Positions 11,849 to 23,539 are shown, counted from the stretch's first letter. The stretch is DNA of 64,000 bases from Macrostomum hystrix (GCA_950097015.1 CATNEN010000038.1:23325001-23389000), one strand, 5' to 3'. Numbers and translations are program-made. Notes: generated by a model not told the origin, from the letters alone.

Positions 11849-12253
11849 ATTTTCAATCACTTGTAAATAATTGAAAACGCATTGTTTATAAACTTTGTAA
11901 AAATGTTATATCGCTTATTAATATTATATTCCGTATTTTTTATTTTAATCAGTATATTATTAAGTAGTAAGAGTGTGCAAGTGTATCTAAAGTTAATTCT
12001 TCTTCTTGAATACGAGTAGTGCAATCTGGGTGCTCAAGGTGGCTTGTTCTGTTGGTTAGTCCTGGGCTGAGAGATATGCAGGTACATCAGCAAGGCGAAA
12101 GGGTTCATTCTATTGGCCAGTTCATGAGCGTCGTAATCAAAGCCAGAGTTTTCATTCGCATTGTCAGATGCCGATGCCAGTTCAACTGGACGAAAGAAAG
12201 TTTTCGTTCAAATTTAACTGACCATTCAATATCGTAGAAAACTATCTTGTTAC

Positions 12254-12695
12254 AGGTTTGGGGCGATTCCAGATGGATTGAGGCGATGAGTTATCTAACA
12301 GGTTTGGGTCGATTCCAGATGGATTGAGGCGATGAGTTATCTAACAGGTTTGGAGCGATTCCAGATGGATTGAGTCGATGAGTTATATAACAGGTTTGGG
12401 GCGATTCTAGATGGATTGAGGCGATGAGTTATCTAACAGGTTTGGGGCGATTCCAGATGGATTGAGGCGATGAGTTATCTAACAGGTTTGGGGCGATTCC
12501 AGATGGATTGAGGCGATGAGTTATCTAACAGGTTTGGGGCGATTCCAGATGGATTGAGGCGATGAGTTATCTAACAGGTTTGGGGCGATTCTAGATGGAT
12601 TGAGGCGATGAGTTATCTAACAGGTTTGGGGCGATTCCAGATGGATTGAGGCGATGAGTTATCTAACATGTTTGGGGCGATTCTAGATGAACTAA
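12254..12695. repeat. 46-bp tandem array
   Basis: About nine and a half copies of a 46-bp unit containing ggtttggggcgattccagat, then ggattgaggcgatgagttat, then ctaaca. Units differ at single positions (gtc/gac, tctag). It is intergenic. Confidence 0.95.
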
Positions 12696-13480
12696 TGTGA
12701 TTATTTTGAGAAGATCATAAATTATATTACAATTCCTTGAATAGTTTTAGAACGATATTTTAAAGTTTATTTACAAGCTTATTATAAAGTTTAAAAATGT
12801 TAATCACTCACCTAAAATACAGGAAAGCACTAATGCTATGAGAATGTGAGTGGTTTTAACGCAAAAGCGGTACATTTTCGCCGAAGAAAATTTAGCGTCC
12901 TTAGCTCGTACTTTTAATTTTAATATCTACGCCTAAACACAGTCGTTGTGCACTCCGAGTGTTAAAAATGCCATAGACTATTGTTGGCAATCCTCGAAAC
13001 ATTTAGAATACATTTTTCTGTCCCTCTGTGAGCTGAAACTCTAGCCAATAGCACTGCAGCCCAACTGCAGCTGAAACCTCATTGGTTGGCTCTGAATCGC
13101 ATGATGAACATCCCAATTCATATGCACTCTGCAACTGCCTTCCAACCGCCTATCATCAAGACTATCTGATTTTAATATCTGATTAGGTATTTCATGCTTT
13201 AAATGTAGAGACCAGAAGTTGGTTCTACAATGAGTCCTTAGTTGAGATTATCAGCACTTTTTAAGGCTTGTCGTCTAAGCCAGTGACGCAAATATATTCA
13301 TGTGAAGTAATCGTTTCTTAAAAAACGGTACAGACCAAAGACGGAGGTGAGTGAGTAAGTGCTCTTATCAATATCGCTTAGTCTCATGAGTAATCTAACT
13401 TGGTGAATTTTTATAATCCTGTCAAACGTCATTCATGGAAAATCTATATTTTTCCACAGTTTATTCATGGAATGTTAGAA
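12696..13480. other. intergenic, no gene recognised
   Basis: AT-rich, with no ORF of coding character and no clear repeat. Confidence 0.5.
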
Positions 13481-13484
13481 AATT

Positions 13485-15257
13485 CATCAGATCATTCCTT
13501 GAATAATCGATAATCAATCATCGGATCATTCCTAGAATAATTGATAATCCATCATCGGATCATTCCTAGAATAATTGATAATCCATCATCAGATCATTCC
13601 TAGAATAATTGATAATCCATCATCGGATCATTCCTAGAATAATTGATAATCCATCATCGGATCATTCCTAGAATAATTGATAATCCATCATCGGATCATT
13701 CCTAGAATAATTGATAATCCATCATCGGATCATTCCTAGAATAATTGATAATCCATCATCAGATCATTCCTAGAATAATTGATAATCCATCATCGGATCA
13801 TTCCTAGAATAATTGATAATCCATCATCGGATCATTCCTAGAATAATTGATAATCCATCATCGGATCATTCCTAGAATAATTGATAATCCATCATCGGAT
13901 CATTCCTAGAATAATTGATAATCCATCATCAGGTCATTCCTGGAATAATCGATAATCCATCATCAGGTCATTCCAGGAATAATCGATAATCCATCATCGG
14001 ATCATTCATGGAGTAATCGATAATCCATCATCAGATCATTCATGGAGTAATTGATAATCCATCATCAGATCATTCATGGAGTAATTGATAATCCATCATC
14101 GGATCATTCATGGAGTAATTGATAATCCATCATCAGATCATTCATGGAGTAATTGATAATCCATCATCAGATCATTCATGGAGTAATTGATAATCTATGA
14201 TCAGGTCATTCATGGAATAATCGATAATCCATCATCGGATCATTCATGGAGTAATCGATAATCCATCATCAGATCATTCATGGAGTAATTGATAATCCAT
14301 CATCAGATCATTCATGGAGTATTTGATAATCCATCATCGGATCATTCATGGAGTAATTGATAATCCATCATCAGATCATTCATGGAGTAATTGATAATCC
14401 ATCATCAGATCATTCATGGAGTAATTGATAATCTATGATCAGGTCATTCATGGAATAATCGATAATCCATCATCGGATCATTCATGGAGTAATCGATAAT
14501 CAATCATCAGATCATTCATGGAGTAATCGATAATCAATCATCAGGTCATTCCTGGAGTAATCGATAATCAATCATCAGATCATTCATGGAGTAATCGATA
14601 ATCAATCATCAGGTCATTCATGGAGTAATCGATAATCAATCATCAGGTCATTCATGGAATAATCGATAATCAATCATCAGGTCATTCATGGAATAATCGA
14701 TAATCAATCATCAGGTCATTCATGGAATAATCGATAATCAATCATCAGGTCATTCATGGAATAATCGATAATCAATCATCAGGTCATTCATGGAGTAATT
14801 GATAATCCATGATCAGGTCATTCATGGAGTAATTGATAATCTATGATCAGGTCATTCATGGAGTAATTGATAATCCATGATCAGGTCACTTATTGAGTAA
14901 TCGATAATCCATCATCAGATCATTCATGGAGTAATTGATAATCCATGATCAGGTCACTTATTGAGTAATCGATAATCCATCATCAGATCATTCATGGAGT
15001 AATTGATAATCCATCATCAGGTCATTCGTGGAGTAATTGATAATCCATGATCAGGTCATTCATGGAATAATTGATAATCCATCATCAGGTCATTCATGGA
15101 ATAATTGATAATCCATCATCAGGTCATTCATGGAATAATTGATAATCCATCATCAGGTCATTCATGGAGTAATCAATAATCCATCATCAGGTCATTCATG
15201 GAGTAATTGATAATCCATGATCAGGTCATTCATGGAGTAATTGATAATCCATGATCA
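13485..15257. repeat. 34-bp tandem array with evolving unit
   Basis: About 52 copies of a 34-bp unit: ggatcattcctagaataatt then gataatccatcatc. The left third is nearly uniform; the middle changes to catggagtaatt and the right part to aggtcattcatgg, and blocks of several units are repeated. The core ataatcgataatccat is rich in short inverted strings. Confidence 0.96.
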
Positions 15258-15356
15258 TGCGATCCCGGGCTTTCAGTTTTATGTTTCAACCCTGGCCATT
15301 GCCATCAGTAGCCTTATATGTTATTGTAGAATATTTTTCTGTCCTCTCATACTTAT

Positions 15357-15389
15357 AAACCGCCTGTCAATCTGACAGACAGGCGGTTT
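15357..15389. other. perfect 12-bp stem hairpin
   Basis: AAACCGCCTGTC (15357-15368) is exactly complementary to GACAGGCGGTTT (15378-15389) across a 9-nt loop, and a smaller nested TGTCA/TGACA pairing is possible. It is an isolated GC-rich stem in AT-rich DNA. It could be a transposon terminus relic or a structured RNA; no gene is adjacent. Confidence 0.6.
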
Positions 15390-15771
15390 TGCAGGATACG
15401 AAAAAAACTGTCAATTCCTCAATTCCACATGATGCTATATGGGTGGAGACAAACTAATGTGTGTCGACACAGTCATCGCTTATATAGTGGTCGTCACAAA
15501 TACTAAAATCTATTGTCGAAACAATTGCCTGTATTTCTGTAGACTTGTGCGCACCCCTATCTGCCTATTCCCTGAATGTGTCTCCCTATGGAGCATAATT
15601 TATCAATTATGCAGTGGCAGGAGGGACTGGCTGAGTGGCATTGGCCCACACTGCCATCTATATCTGGTGCCAATGCATGAATTAGCACTATAATTAATCT
15701 ACTCGCATGTATTGATTTATGCACATTATAGAAATACTGGAAAAAAAATCCTGACTAAATTAGCCGTTTCC

Positions 15772-16140
15772 TTAATAATAATAATAATAATTGCAGGAAG
15801 GCTGCGGGCAGTGGCACATCATTTGGTGACACTAGATCCGCAGCCATCGAAGAGGCAATTCTGCCCATTTCGCTGACTCCTGAGCACACACGCACACAGA
15901 TACTGTACGCAGGCACACGCTCACACAGGTGTGTACATCTGCCCTGACTTTCTCATCGTCAGGCAGTGTACACTCTCACTGTGCCTTGGAGGTTGGCCCT
16001 CAAGGGCCTAAATTCCACGACAAGCCCCCAAGCCTTCTCTCCGCGGCTGCGCCCCAAATAAATGTGGCCTCGCCGTTGAATCGAACTTAGGGACCGTGGT
16101 GCGAGAGGCGAACGCGATAACCGCTCTGCCACCGACCCCC
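15772..16140 (-). mobile_element. SINE-1, full-length copy
   Basis: On the minus strand it begins gggggtcggtggcagagcgg with a tRNA-like A box, followed by a B-box string gttcgattc. A roughly 280-bp body contains acactgcctgacgatgagaa and a GT-rich stretch, and it ends in a TTA-repeat tail (15772-15792). This structure (tRNA-derived RNA polymerase III promoter, unrelated body, simple A/T tail) is that of a SINE. It lies head to head with the next copy. Confidence 0.85.
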
Positions 16141-16229
16141 ATTCGGTAAGTTTCTTAGCGAGGCACTGACTCTGCATTGCTACAGCTCACACAGCAGTGA
16201 AAATTGATACCAGAGTTAGCTGGGGTTAG
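16141..16229 (+). mobile_element. SINE-2 middle part, left of a SINE-1 insertion
   Basis: The order agcgaggcactgac, ctgcattgct, tcacacagc, tgataccagagttagctggg follows the middle of SINE-2 copies such as 43250-43330. The remainder of SINE-2 resumes at 16591 after the SINE-1 copy. Confidence 0.6.
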
Positions 16230-16590
16230 AAGGGGTCAGTGCCCGAGCGGTCTCTAACGCTTTTGCCTGTTGCACCAAGGTCCCTGAGCTCGATTCCACG
16301 GCGAGGCCACATTCATTTGGGGCGCAGTCGTGTAGAGAAGGCTTGGGGGCTTGTCGTGCAATTTACGCCATTGATTGCCTACAAGGCACAATGAGAGTGT
16401 ACACTAACTACACAATAAGAAAGTCAGGGCAGATGTACACACCTGTGTGAGCGTGTGCCTGTGTACAGTATCTGTGTGCGTGTGTGCTCAGGCCGAATAG
16501 GCCGAATCGCCTCTTCGCTGGCTGCTGATCTAGTGTCACTGAATGATGTGCCATTGACCGCAGCCTTTCTGCAGTTATTATTTATTATAA
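16230..16590 (+). mobile_element. SINE-1 copy inserted into SINE-2
   Basis: The head ggggtcagtgcccgagcggt and B-box gagctcgattcc are followed by the standard body and a TTATT-type tail. It is flanked by TTAGCTGGGGTTA (16216-16228) and TTAGCTGGTGTAA (16591-16603), 11 of 13 identical, which I read as a target-site duplication. It is opposite in orientation to the copy at 15772-16140. Confidence 0.8.
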
Positions 16591-16695
16591 TTAGCTGGTG
16601 TAATTAAGATTCTGTGTGGCGTCCCGGCCCTGTCCATGGACAGCCGTACGCAGTCTTCAGATGCGCTGCGTAATCGAGGCAATCGTGGACAAAAG
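16591..16695 (+). mobile_element. SINE-2 3' part, right of the SINE-1 insertion
   Basis: It resumes with ttagctggtgtaattaag, then a diverged palindrome tgtccatggaca, then gcagtcttcagatgcgctgc, as in the 3' half of SINE-2 at 34560-34660. Confidence 0.65.
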
Positions 16696-16797
16696 ACCTT
16701 TGATTTCTGTCACTAATTATTGACATTATTCGTTTTCTATCAATACCTTTATCGTTGAAAAGCTCCTGATAAGCCATTGTCTATCGTTATTTCTCTT

Positions 16798-16798
<1 letters not shown>

Positions 16799-16836
<38 letters not shown>
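16799..16836. repeat. (GTCT)n microsatellite
   Basis: Nine uninterrupted copies of the tetranucleotide gtct. Confidence 0.95.
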
Positions 16837-16839
16837 TTC

Positions 16840-18580
16840 GATCTTTCTTGTTCGTGGATAGCAGATTGCCCGCAATGAAACATGCATAGAGTGTATATTT
16901 TTCGTACACTATAGTTGAATATTATTAGGCCATTAAAAGTTTAGGTCAATAAAGAAGTGAGTCCAACGAAAATTATTTTGAGCTATCTCACGTCCATCAA
17001 AGTAATGATGTACTACCTCCTCATCATGTGCTTTTTATTTTCACAATTCACAAGCTTTCCCGGAAAAGATGACTAGAGATGACCCTTCTATGCGACTGCA
17101 ATCGACACTTAATTAATTTGACCAAAGGCTTTCTCTGCTGGTAGCAACTAAAACTGGAGTAGGCGAACAGCTCTGAAGCGAATGTGTTGTCGCGAAGCTC
17201 TTATTGAATTTGCCTCAGTTCGGTACTAGCTACATGACCACACAGGGCCAAGGCCTCAAGACCAACCGTAGGACTGTAGAACTCTGCCAATCAATCTTGC
17301 CTGTCTATAATTCGGAATTGAGTCTCCCCCTATGTAGGGAGAAGACCGATGCCCACTTATCTTTTTTTTCTCCTTTTCTACATTTCTCTTCCGCCTCTGC
17401 TTTTATGCATCTGTCTTTTGCTTTGATTCCCAGAAAATTTCCCACGCAGACTGTTTTTGCCGAGTTTGCGAGTTGCGAGACGTTATAAAACTATAAACTT
17501 CTAGCTGAGTAATGCAATATCGAGCAGAAAATAAATATAATGAGAAGAACAAACTTCTGCCCCCCCCTGGATTTCGGGACGACCCAGGAACTTTTCTGAC
17601 TCCCTGAATCCACGCCTAATGGGCTCCCATTGCCACCGGGGACCGCGGCGCGAAGCCGGCACCGCCCCACCTAGGCGGTTGATGAGCGCCAAGTCTAATA
17701 CAGAAGTCGAAAAAAAAGCAAAAAAAAATATCTGGCAAGATCGAAGAACCGCCGCAAGGCGGCGGCAAGGACGCGGGATCTGGGAGGAGGTGGCCGGAGG
17801 GGAGATTTCCCTAGGGAAAATAAACTAGCAGCCTGAGAGAGAGAGAGAGAGTGGGCGCTCTTCTTACCCTGCCAGCCTCGGTCCCTCAGAGTCCCAGCTG
17901 CAGATGAAATGATGAATGGAATTGGTGGCAGCAGCCCTTCAACTGTCAGTCACTGCGACAGGACAGAGATTGATCCTTAGTCCTTCATGCCTAAATCACT
18001 GTTTTCTCTCTGACTGTGGGGGCTACTAAAAGCTGACTGAAAGCGCCAGAAAGAAATAACAAAGTCCCCGCAGCAGCGTTTCCTGTGTACACAGGAGCCA
18101 AGTTCGAAATAATGCAGCTAAGTGCGCGAATAACACGAGGACACAATATGGATGCCAGGAATTCATTGTTTATAATCAGTTTTCTGTCTGGCAACCGAAT
18201 GTAAAATGGTCAAACACTGTTTGCAAATAGAGAGAATTTGTGTTACCACACAATATTGATTCTGTATTATGGGACATAAAGTTTTAGGTAGAAATTTCGC
18301 GACAATGTCAACAACATAAAAGCGTCCTTAAAACGCGAGCGACACTCTGAACGCTACACCCACTGTCATGGAGTAGCCGATTATTCAGGTTATGAATCCA
18401 CGAGGTGGCTTGACGAAAGTCGTTTTAACACGCAGTCGTTTTGGCTGGAATTTGTAAATATTTTCAAAGTTCGCAAACCATGTAAACACTATAAATTCAT
18501 GAATTGTACTTTTATGCCTTTAAAACCTGCGAAACATTACATATACTTGTTTACTATTTATCTACACCAACCGACAGAAT
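16840..18580. other. intergenic, no gene recognised
   Basis: Contains short ORFs without recognisable motifs. A GC-rich patch at 17560-17830 holds an A-rich run and ends in a (GA)n tract at 17837-17850; it may be the 3' end of an old retroelement, but I cannot show it. Confidence 0.4.
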
Positions 18581-18604
18581 TCAGTTGCAATCGTCTGCGT
18601 TGCT

Positions 18605-19982
18605 ATGAGCACTTCTGAATCGGTGTTGCAAACTTTCACGACTAGAGCCGTCGAGCTCAGGCTGCTCACATCGACGGAGCCTTCGCTGGCGCCACCGCAG
18701 TCTCCGCAGAAGCATTATCCGCGACATCCGGCCTTCAGCTCGAACCGCCTGGGCGGAATCCGCTCTCAGTCGGGACAAGATGGCAGCTTCCAGGTGGACA
18801 GGCCGCTAGCCGGTGTGCTGGTTATCGGCGGAATTTTACTGTTCGTCAGCATGAGCCTCACGGCCGCTGTGATTGTCTTCTGCAAGAAGAAAAACACGGT
18901 GTTTGTGCTGCAGAAGAGCGAACAGGACGACGAAGTGGCTGCAGCTGATGACTCCGACCTGGAGCTGGGCGACTTTTTAAATGACGAGCCCGGTTATTTC
19001 GGCTGGGGTCAGTCCGAGTCCGAGTTGCGCTACACCCCGCTGGCGCTGTGCAGCCTGCCGCGGCTGCAGATCAGCGTCGATCTATCGAGCGGCGAGCGCC
19101 GCATCCGCTGCTGCCAGTCTGAGGAGGAGGAGGCGGAGCCGTCGCTCGACAACGAAGCTGTCGGCGTGCTGCAAAATCCTCACGTCAGGGACTCGCGACT
19201 GTCCCTGATGCCCGTGGGGGCGGCGCCGTTTTGTTCACAGTCCGCACTAGCTGGTGTGGCGAATTCTTCTGATGACAACAGAGACTGTCGGGTGACTGGC
19301 TTGCCCAGGTTTGCCGGCTAGTTCCTTAGTTTTTGTTTAGTACTTACTAGCGAACCACTTTGCCTCTCGCACCGAGGTCCATGAGCTCGATTCTGGGGCC
19401 AAGGCCACATTCATTTGGGGCGCAGCCATGGAGAGAAGGCTTGGTGGCTTGTCGTGTAATTTACGGAGGGCCAACCTCCAAGGCACAGTGAAGTGTACAC
19501 TGCCTGACGATGAGAAAGTCAGGGCAGATGTACACACCTTTGTGAGCGTGTGCCTGCGTACGGTATCTGTGTGCGTGTGTGCTCAGGAGTCAGCGAAATA
19601 AGAGGCAGAATTGCCTCCTCGCAGGCTGCGAGTCTAGTGTCACCAAATGATGTGCAATTGCCCGCAGCTGCAGTCCTGCATTTATAAATTTTTGTGATAA
19701 TTTAGAAGCCTAAATCTTTAGCTAATCCGTAATGGTTGCAGATCTGCGACGTGCGCAGCCGCGGTTGGATCAATTTCACCTGCCTCTGCCCTCTCGAAGC
19801 ATCCTTGCGGTTTGAAAAGCGACTCAACGAACAACGGTCCATACGTAGAAGAAATGGTTAGCCTGAGCTTGATGTCTGAAAGTCATCGAGATTCGCAAAG
19901 CGCGGAAGATGAAGAAGGTCTGGTTGCCGCAGCAACCAAAGAGAAGGCTGAGCAGTCTTGTCAGCAAACTAGTGTACTTTAG
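18605..19982 (+). CDS. single-pass membrane protein, family unknown
   Basis: Two exons can be joined: 18605-19308 (donor cag|gtttgc) and 19742-19982 (acceptor gttgcag). The codon is split AG|A, the frame continues to a TAG, and the product is 314 aa. Residues 69-93 (LAGVLVIGGILLFVSMSLTA...) form a strong transmembrane helix followed by Lys-Lys-Lys at 94-96, so the C-terminal 220 residues should be cytoplasmic. The tail is acidic and Ser-rich (EEEEAEP). The N-terminal 65 residues are Ser/Pro/Gln-rich without a signal peptide. The frame is also open upstream of the ATG, so this exon may be internal and the true N-terminus may lie further left. The intron carries a SINE-1. I do not recognise the family. 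Confidence 0.6.
19350..19690 (+). mobile_element. SINE-1 copy in intron
   Basis: Starts in a worn head (cgaaccactttgcctctcgc), followed by gagctcgattct in the B-box position, tgtacactgcctgacgatga and the GT-rich body, and ends near atttataaattt. It lies wholly within intron 19309-19741. Confidence 0.8.
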
Positions 19983-20134
19983 CGCTGCTTATGATTTTGA
20001 TAAAAAATGATGTCATTTATGTTTTGAAGCTCAGAAATTACAGAAAGAAACTGAGATAGTAATTTTATTTTGTGACAGGGTATATTGCCAGCAAACAAAG
20101 ACCACTGTTTTGCCCATTTACTCTTAAAATCCGG

Positions 20135-20375
20135 GGGTTGTAGCTTTATTGGCTAGAGCGTCGGACTCATAAATTAAAGGTCGGGGGTTCGATTCCCGAC
20201 AACACTGAGACAAAGATATATACTTATTAGCAAGACACCCAACTTTCAAATAGGTACCAGCATTGGCTGGGGCAATTGAGTGTGTGTGTATATCGTCCCC
20301 CCCAGTCCATGGACTGAACAGCCAGCTGTACAACTGGCCTAATTGGGGCGCACACCAATCTGTTATTATTTACTT
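20135..20375 (+). mobile_element. SINE-2, full-length copy with tRNA-like head
   Basis: The head ggctagagcgtcggactcat...ggtcgggggttcgattcccgac (20153-20205) resembles a tRNA from D-arm to T-arm, with CAT in the anticodon position. The 5' acceptor stem does not pair, and the head runs into a body with tagcaagacacccaac, taccagcattggctgggg and the palindrome agtccatggact. It is therefore a tRNA-derived SINE rather than a tRNA gene. Confidence 0.8.
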
Positions 20376-20714
20376 TTATCTTAAAATTCGCATGTTATAC
20401 CTACAAAAAGTAGCTTTGACAATCTGTTGTAATTGTTTTCTACCCAAATGACATTATTTATTCAAATTTTTCTTGTAAAATAAAAAAAATAAATTGAAGT
20501 CTAACTCAAGCTATTCTCATTCATGCCAAAATCCTCACGTGCTCCAGCTATAGACCGATCATATTTCTCGGTACTCGCTACTTAAAGTAGACCAGAAAAT
20601 CATAGATTGCGATGTCAAGATTCAATCCAAGATGACTTTGTTTTCTGATAAGGTGATTGCTTTTAATTTGTAATCATTATTCAGCTGATTAATAGAAAAA
20701 GTAATAGCTACGAC

Positions 20715-20963
20715 ATGTTAGTCGTAACGCTTATTAATATATTTGATACAAAAGGCATCACATGTTACACAAATCGAGGCTTAAAACCAAAGCAGTGGTG
20801 TTACAACAAAAAAATGGTCTATCCCAAATTTCATAAAACTTACCCCATGTACGAGCGTAGTTTAGGAAAAGTAAACTTGAGAAAATCTAAACAAACGGTA
20901 AAGCAGAAAGTACACAAAAGCAAAAAAAACTATTTACCGTACAAATATGCAACACCTGTATGA
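20715..20963 (+). CDS. possible small Lys-rich protein
   Basis: ATG-started 82-codon ORF in AT-rich DNA, very basic in its C-terminal half (KVNLRKSKQTVKQKVHKSKK), with AATAAA within a few bases of the stop (20967). There is no domain, signal peptide or neighbour to support it. It could equally be chance in AT-rich DNA. Confidence 0.2.
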   Translation: MLVVTLINIFDTKGITCYTNRGLKPKQWCYNKKMVYPKFHKTYPMYERSLGKVNLRKSKQTVKQKVHKSKKNYLPYKYATPV

Positions 20964-21124
20964 ACAAATAAAACAATAAAATTTGAAGCATAATGTGACT
21001 TTCTAATCTGTTGTTTACCTTAAAACATTTGTTAAATTATTCTCCTACTATAACTGTACATGAAATTCAAAGTTCTCGAGCTTTAGTTTCCTAATTTTTT
21101 TAGGGAGTTAAGTTAGTTCATCGT

Positions 21125-21240
21125 AAAGGCCGGAAAATTTTAATCCTTATGGTGGACTTTCAAGAAAAATCGGTCATTCGGTTTGGGAGCTGTCGTGAAG
21201 TAGGCAGGGGTATTTGAAACAGCCCATTGTTCCCCAATGG
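21125..21240 (+). repeat. dispersed repeat D, fragment
   Basis: The block containing ggccggaaaatt, ggtggactttcaagaaaaatcggt, agtaggcaggggtatttgaaa aligns with 24948-25040, where the same order of strings is seen with scattered substitutions. Confidence 0.55.
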
Positions 21241-21347
21241 GAGAACAATGGCATGGTCATTCTACTGGAGAAAAGCGACTCAGGATGAATAAAGTTACAT
21301 GCTGGTGTGTATTTAAACACAAACTGTTGAAAATTAATATGTGCGGA

Positions 21348-23115
21348 CTAATCCGGCAGTTCAACCGAGTCCTGACTTGTCAGCGACTCCGGAGACAGTC
21401 GCTGCATTGGAAAATCTATTTGCGCTGACATTGGCGACGAGATCACTTGATGACGTCGCTGCGAATGACTAGCGGCCGAAGGTTGAACGAGACCGCCGCC
21501 GCGGTTGAGTCGCCTGATCAGCTGGCGCTTCTTGCTCGATTCAGGCATTGACTGGACCGAAGCGAATAACAAAGCCACCTGACGTTTCGTGTAGTCCGTC
21601 TGAGAAGCCGCGTCCTGATGCTGCCCCATCGACAACGGCGTTGTAGCAAAACGCACTGACAGAGCGGGATGACAGTCAGTCGCGTCGTGAGCTTGTGACC
21701 GGTGCAGATGATGCAAAATTCGTTCAGCATCAGCGGCAACGCTCTCTGGAATCTGGCAAGTTTGGGAAGTTATATGCATGCATATGTGTTTTCCTTTCTT
21801 TAAATTCATTACCTAGCTTAAAATTTTGTCGTCGCTATCTGTTTAGTAAACGAAAAAGCGTTTAAGCCAGCAAAACACCGTAGATTTAAAACACCAATCC
21901 GTAACGCCGGCCATCCTCACCTGAAAGACTTCGGCGGCACATTGAAATAGGAATGCAGCCGCCGCATTGAACTCAGTGGCTTGAGCACGCGCCTCCGTCA
22001 TTTGCCTCTGTACTTGCTGCAGCTGATGCTCACGCGGATACAGAATCACGGGGCCGAAGACCACACCAAGGCACTGGGCCGTCATCTGGGTGACCTCGCA
22101 CAGCCCGAGTTGCGCCACCTCAGTTAGCAGACGCCGTAGAAACTGACGCTTTTCCGTTGGAAGCAGCTGAATCAACAGCCGGAACGCCTTTAGTCGTTTC
22201 GCCCCGGCAACTGACGCATTGGTATCGACGCCGGCAGTATAAATGGCAGCGACCTGTTGAAAGTACGGCAGCAAACGCCTGGTGAGCAATGGCTCAGACG
22301 CTGAGGCCAGAGACGCTTTCAATGCGCCAGCGAGATCGTGCGGCGAGCAGTCTGCCGCGGCCTTTGCTCCTACAGCTGCAGCGTAGTCCGCATCTTCCCA
22401 GACAGCTTTAGAAAGGCCATCTCGTAACTGCCGCTGCCTCGAGGCTGAGCCGCATTTTCTAAACAGTCCATCGACCGGCGCTCGAGCGCAGAGCAGCGAC
22501 AGCAGAGTACCAGCCTCGAGTAGGTCGGAGTTTTCCCTAGCTGTGTTGCAAAAGGGAAGGTCAGGTAAAGAAAGTCGCACCAAGGTCGATTCTGCGGCGA
22601 TGCCACATTCATTTGGGGCGGAGAGAAGGCTTGGGGGCTTGTCGTGCAATTGACGCCCTTGAGGGCCAACCTACAAGGCACAATGAGAGTGTGCATTGCC
22701 TGACGATGAGAAAGTCAGGGTAGATGTACACACACGTGTGAGCGTGTGCCTGCGTACAGTATGTGTGCGTGTGTTCTCAGGAGTCAGCGAAATGGGCAGA
22801 ATTTCGTCCTCGCTGGCTGCGGGTCTAGTGTCACAAAATAATGTGCCATTGTGTGTCTTAAACTACAAATTGAAGCAGTACAAAAAACCTGTTACCCGTA
22901 GGTTGATGACTATTCGATGAAACAGCAGCATCACAGCCCGCAGCAACGCCGTAGTCAATATCATCAAACAGATCCGATGGCACGTCAATCAGGAAGGACA
23001 GATGCACCAGGCAGAGCTGGCGAAATCTAGCTGGATGCCGTCGACGAAGTTGTTCGAAGCTGTCGCATAGCCGCAGGCAGGTTGCCGGGCGGTTCATGGC
23101 TGCCGTGAAAGCCAT
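21348..23115 (-). CDS. ARHGAP19: Rho GTPase-activating protein, ARHGAP19 type
   Basis: Three exons on the minus strand: 23115-22896, 22540-21921 and 21752-21348. Donors are GTAACA and GTGAGG, acceptors cacacag and ttgccag, and phases are consistent, giving 414 aa. Residues 15-60 (FEQLRRRHPARF..) match the pre-GAP helix of ARHGAP19. The RhoGAP domain follows with the arginine finger in GLFRKCG (Arg101), then PHDLAGALKASL and a C-terminal LFQCAAEVFQ. In the tail, MPESSKKRQLIRRLN matches the ARHGAP19 motif after the GAP domain and settles the subfamily. From the family, it stimulates GTP hydrolysis by RhoA during cytokinesis. The SINE-1 in intron 1 is antisense. The protein may extend N-terminally: a caatcag|gcc acceptor precedes the ATG, and a coding-like exon lies at 23540-24000. 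Confidence 0.88.
22576..22858 (+). mobile_element. SINE-1 copy, antisense in ARHGAP19 intron 1
   Basis: Begins gtcgcaccaaggtcgattct (truncated head), with the usual body ttgggggcttgtcgtgcaat, tgcctgacgatgagaaagtc and aatgggcagaatt. It lies between the acceptor (22541) and donor (22895) of the host intron. Confidence 0.8.
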
Positions 23116-23199
23116 AAGCTCGGCCTGATTTCGAGTGAGAATGCATTGCGCCTTTTAAATCCTAAATGCCTATGAACTTATTGAATAATTAATTGATAA

Positions 23200-23435
23200 T
23201 AATTGATTACATCTGCCCCAATGGCGTCAGATGTGCAGCCGACAGCAAAGTCGCAGCTAGTGCGCGGTGCATCTGAAGGCTGCGTATAGGTTTTCAGTCC
23301 ATGGACTGGGGTGATGCCACACACACCCTCAATTATCCCAGGACATAAATTGTTCCAGTGGAGTCAGGAATCGAGCCTCCGACCTTTAATTCGTGAGCCC
23401 GACGCTCTAACCACAAGGCTACAACCTCTGTAGGG
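23200..23435 (-). mobile_element. SINE-2 copy with tRNA-like head
   Basis: On the minus strand: a worn tRNA-like head (ggttagagcgtcgggctcac, then ggtcggaggctcgattcctg), then the palindrome agtccatggact, gcagccttcagatgcaccgc and an ATTATT tail. The middle of the body (taccagc..) is deleted. Confidence 0.8.
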
Positions 23436-23539
23436 TCGATAGAGGTTATGAACTATTGCATCATAAGTCTCCATACTGGATAGTAATTGATTATATTGAC
23501 GTAGCGGCAACGGGAGAAGCCATGTCATTCTAGCCATGA

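Noticed and set aside
15439-15693. 84-codon plus-strand ORF
   Set aside because: No motif, no splice or polyadenylation context, odd composition.
17204-17488. 94-codon plus-strand ORF
   Set aside because: Begins without ATG and has no recognisable domain; flanks are repeat-like.
20150-20210. tRNA gene with CAT anticodon
   Set aside because: The acceptor stem does not pair and the sequence continues into a repeated SINE body found at six other places.
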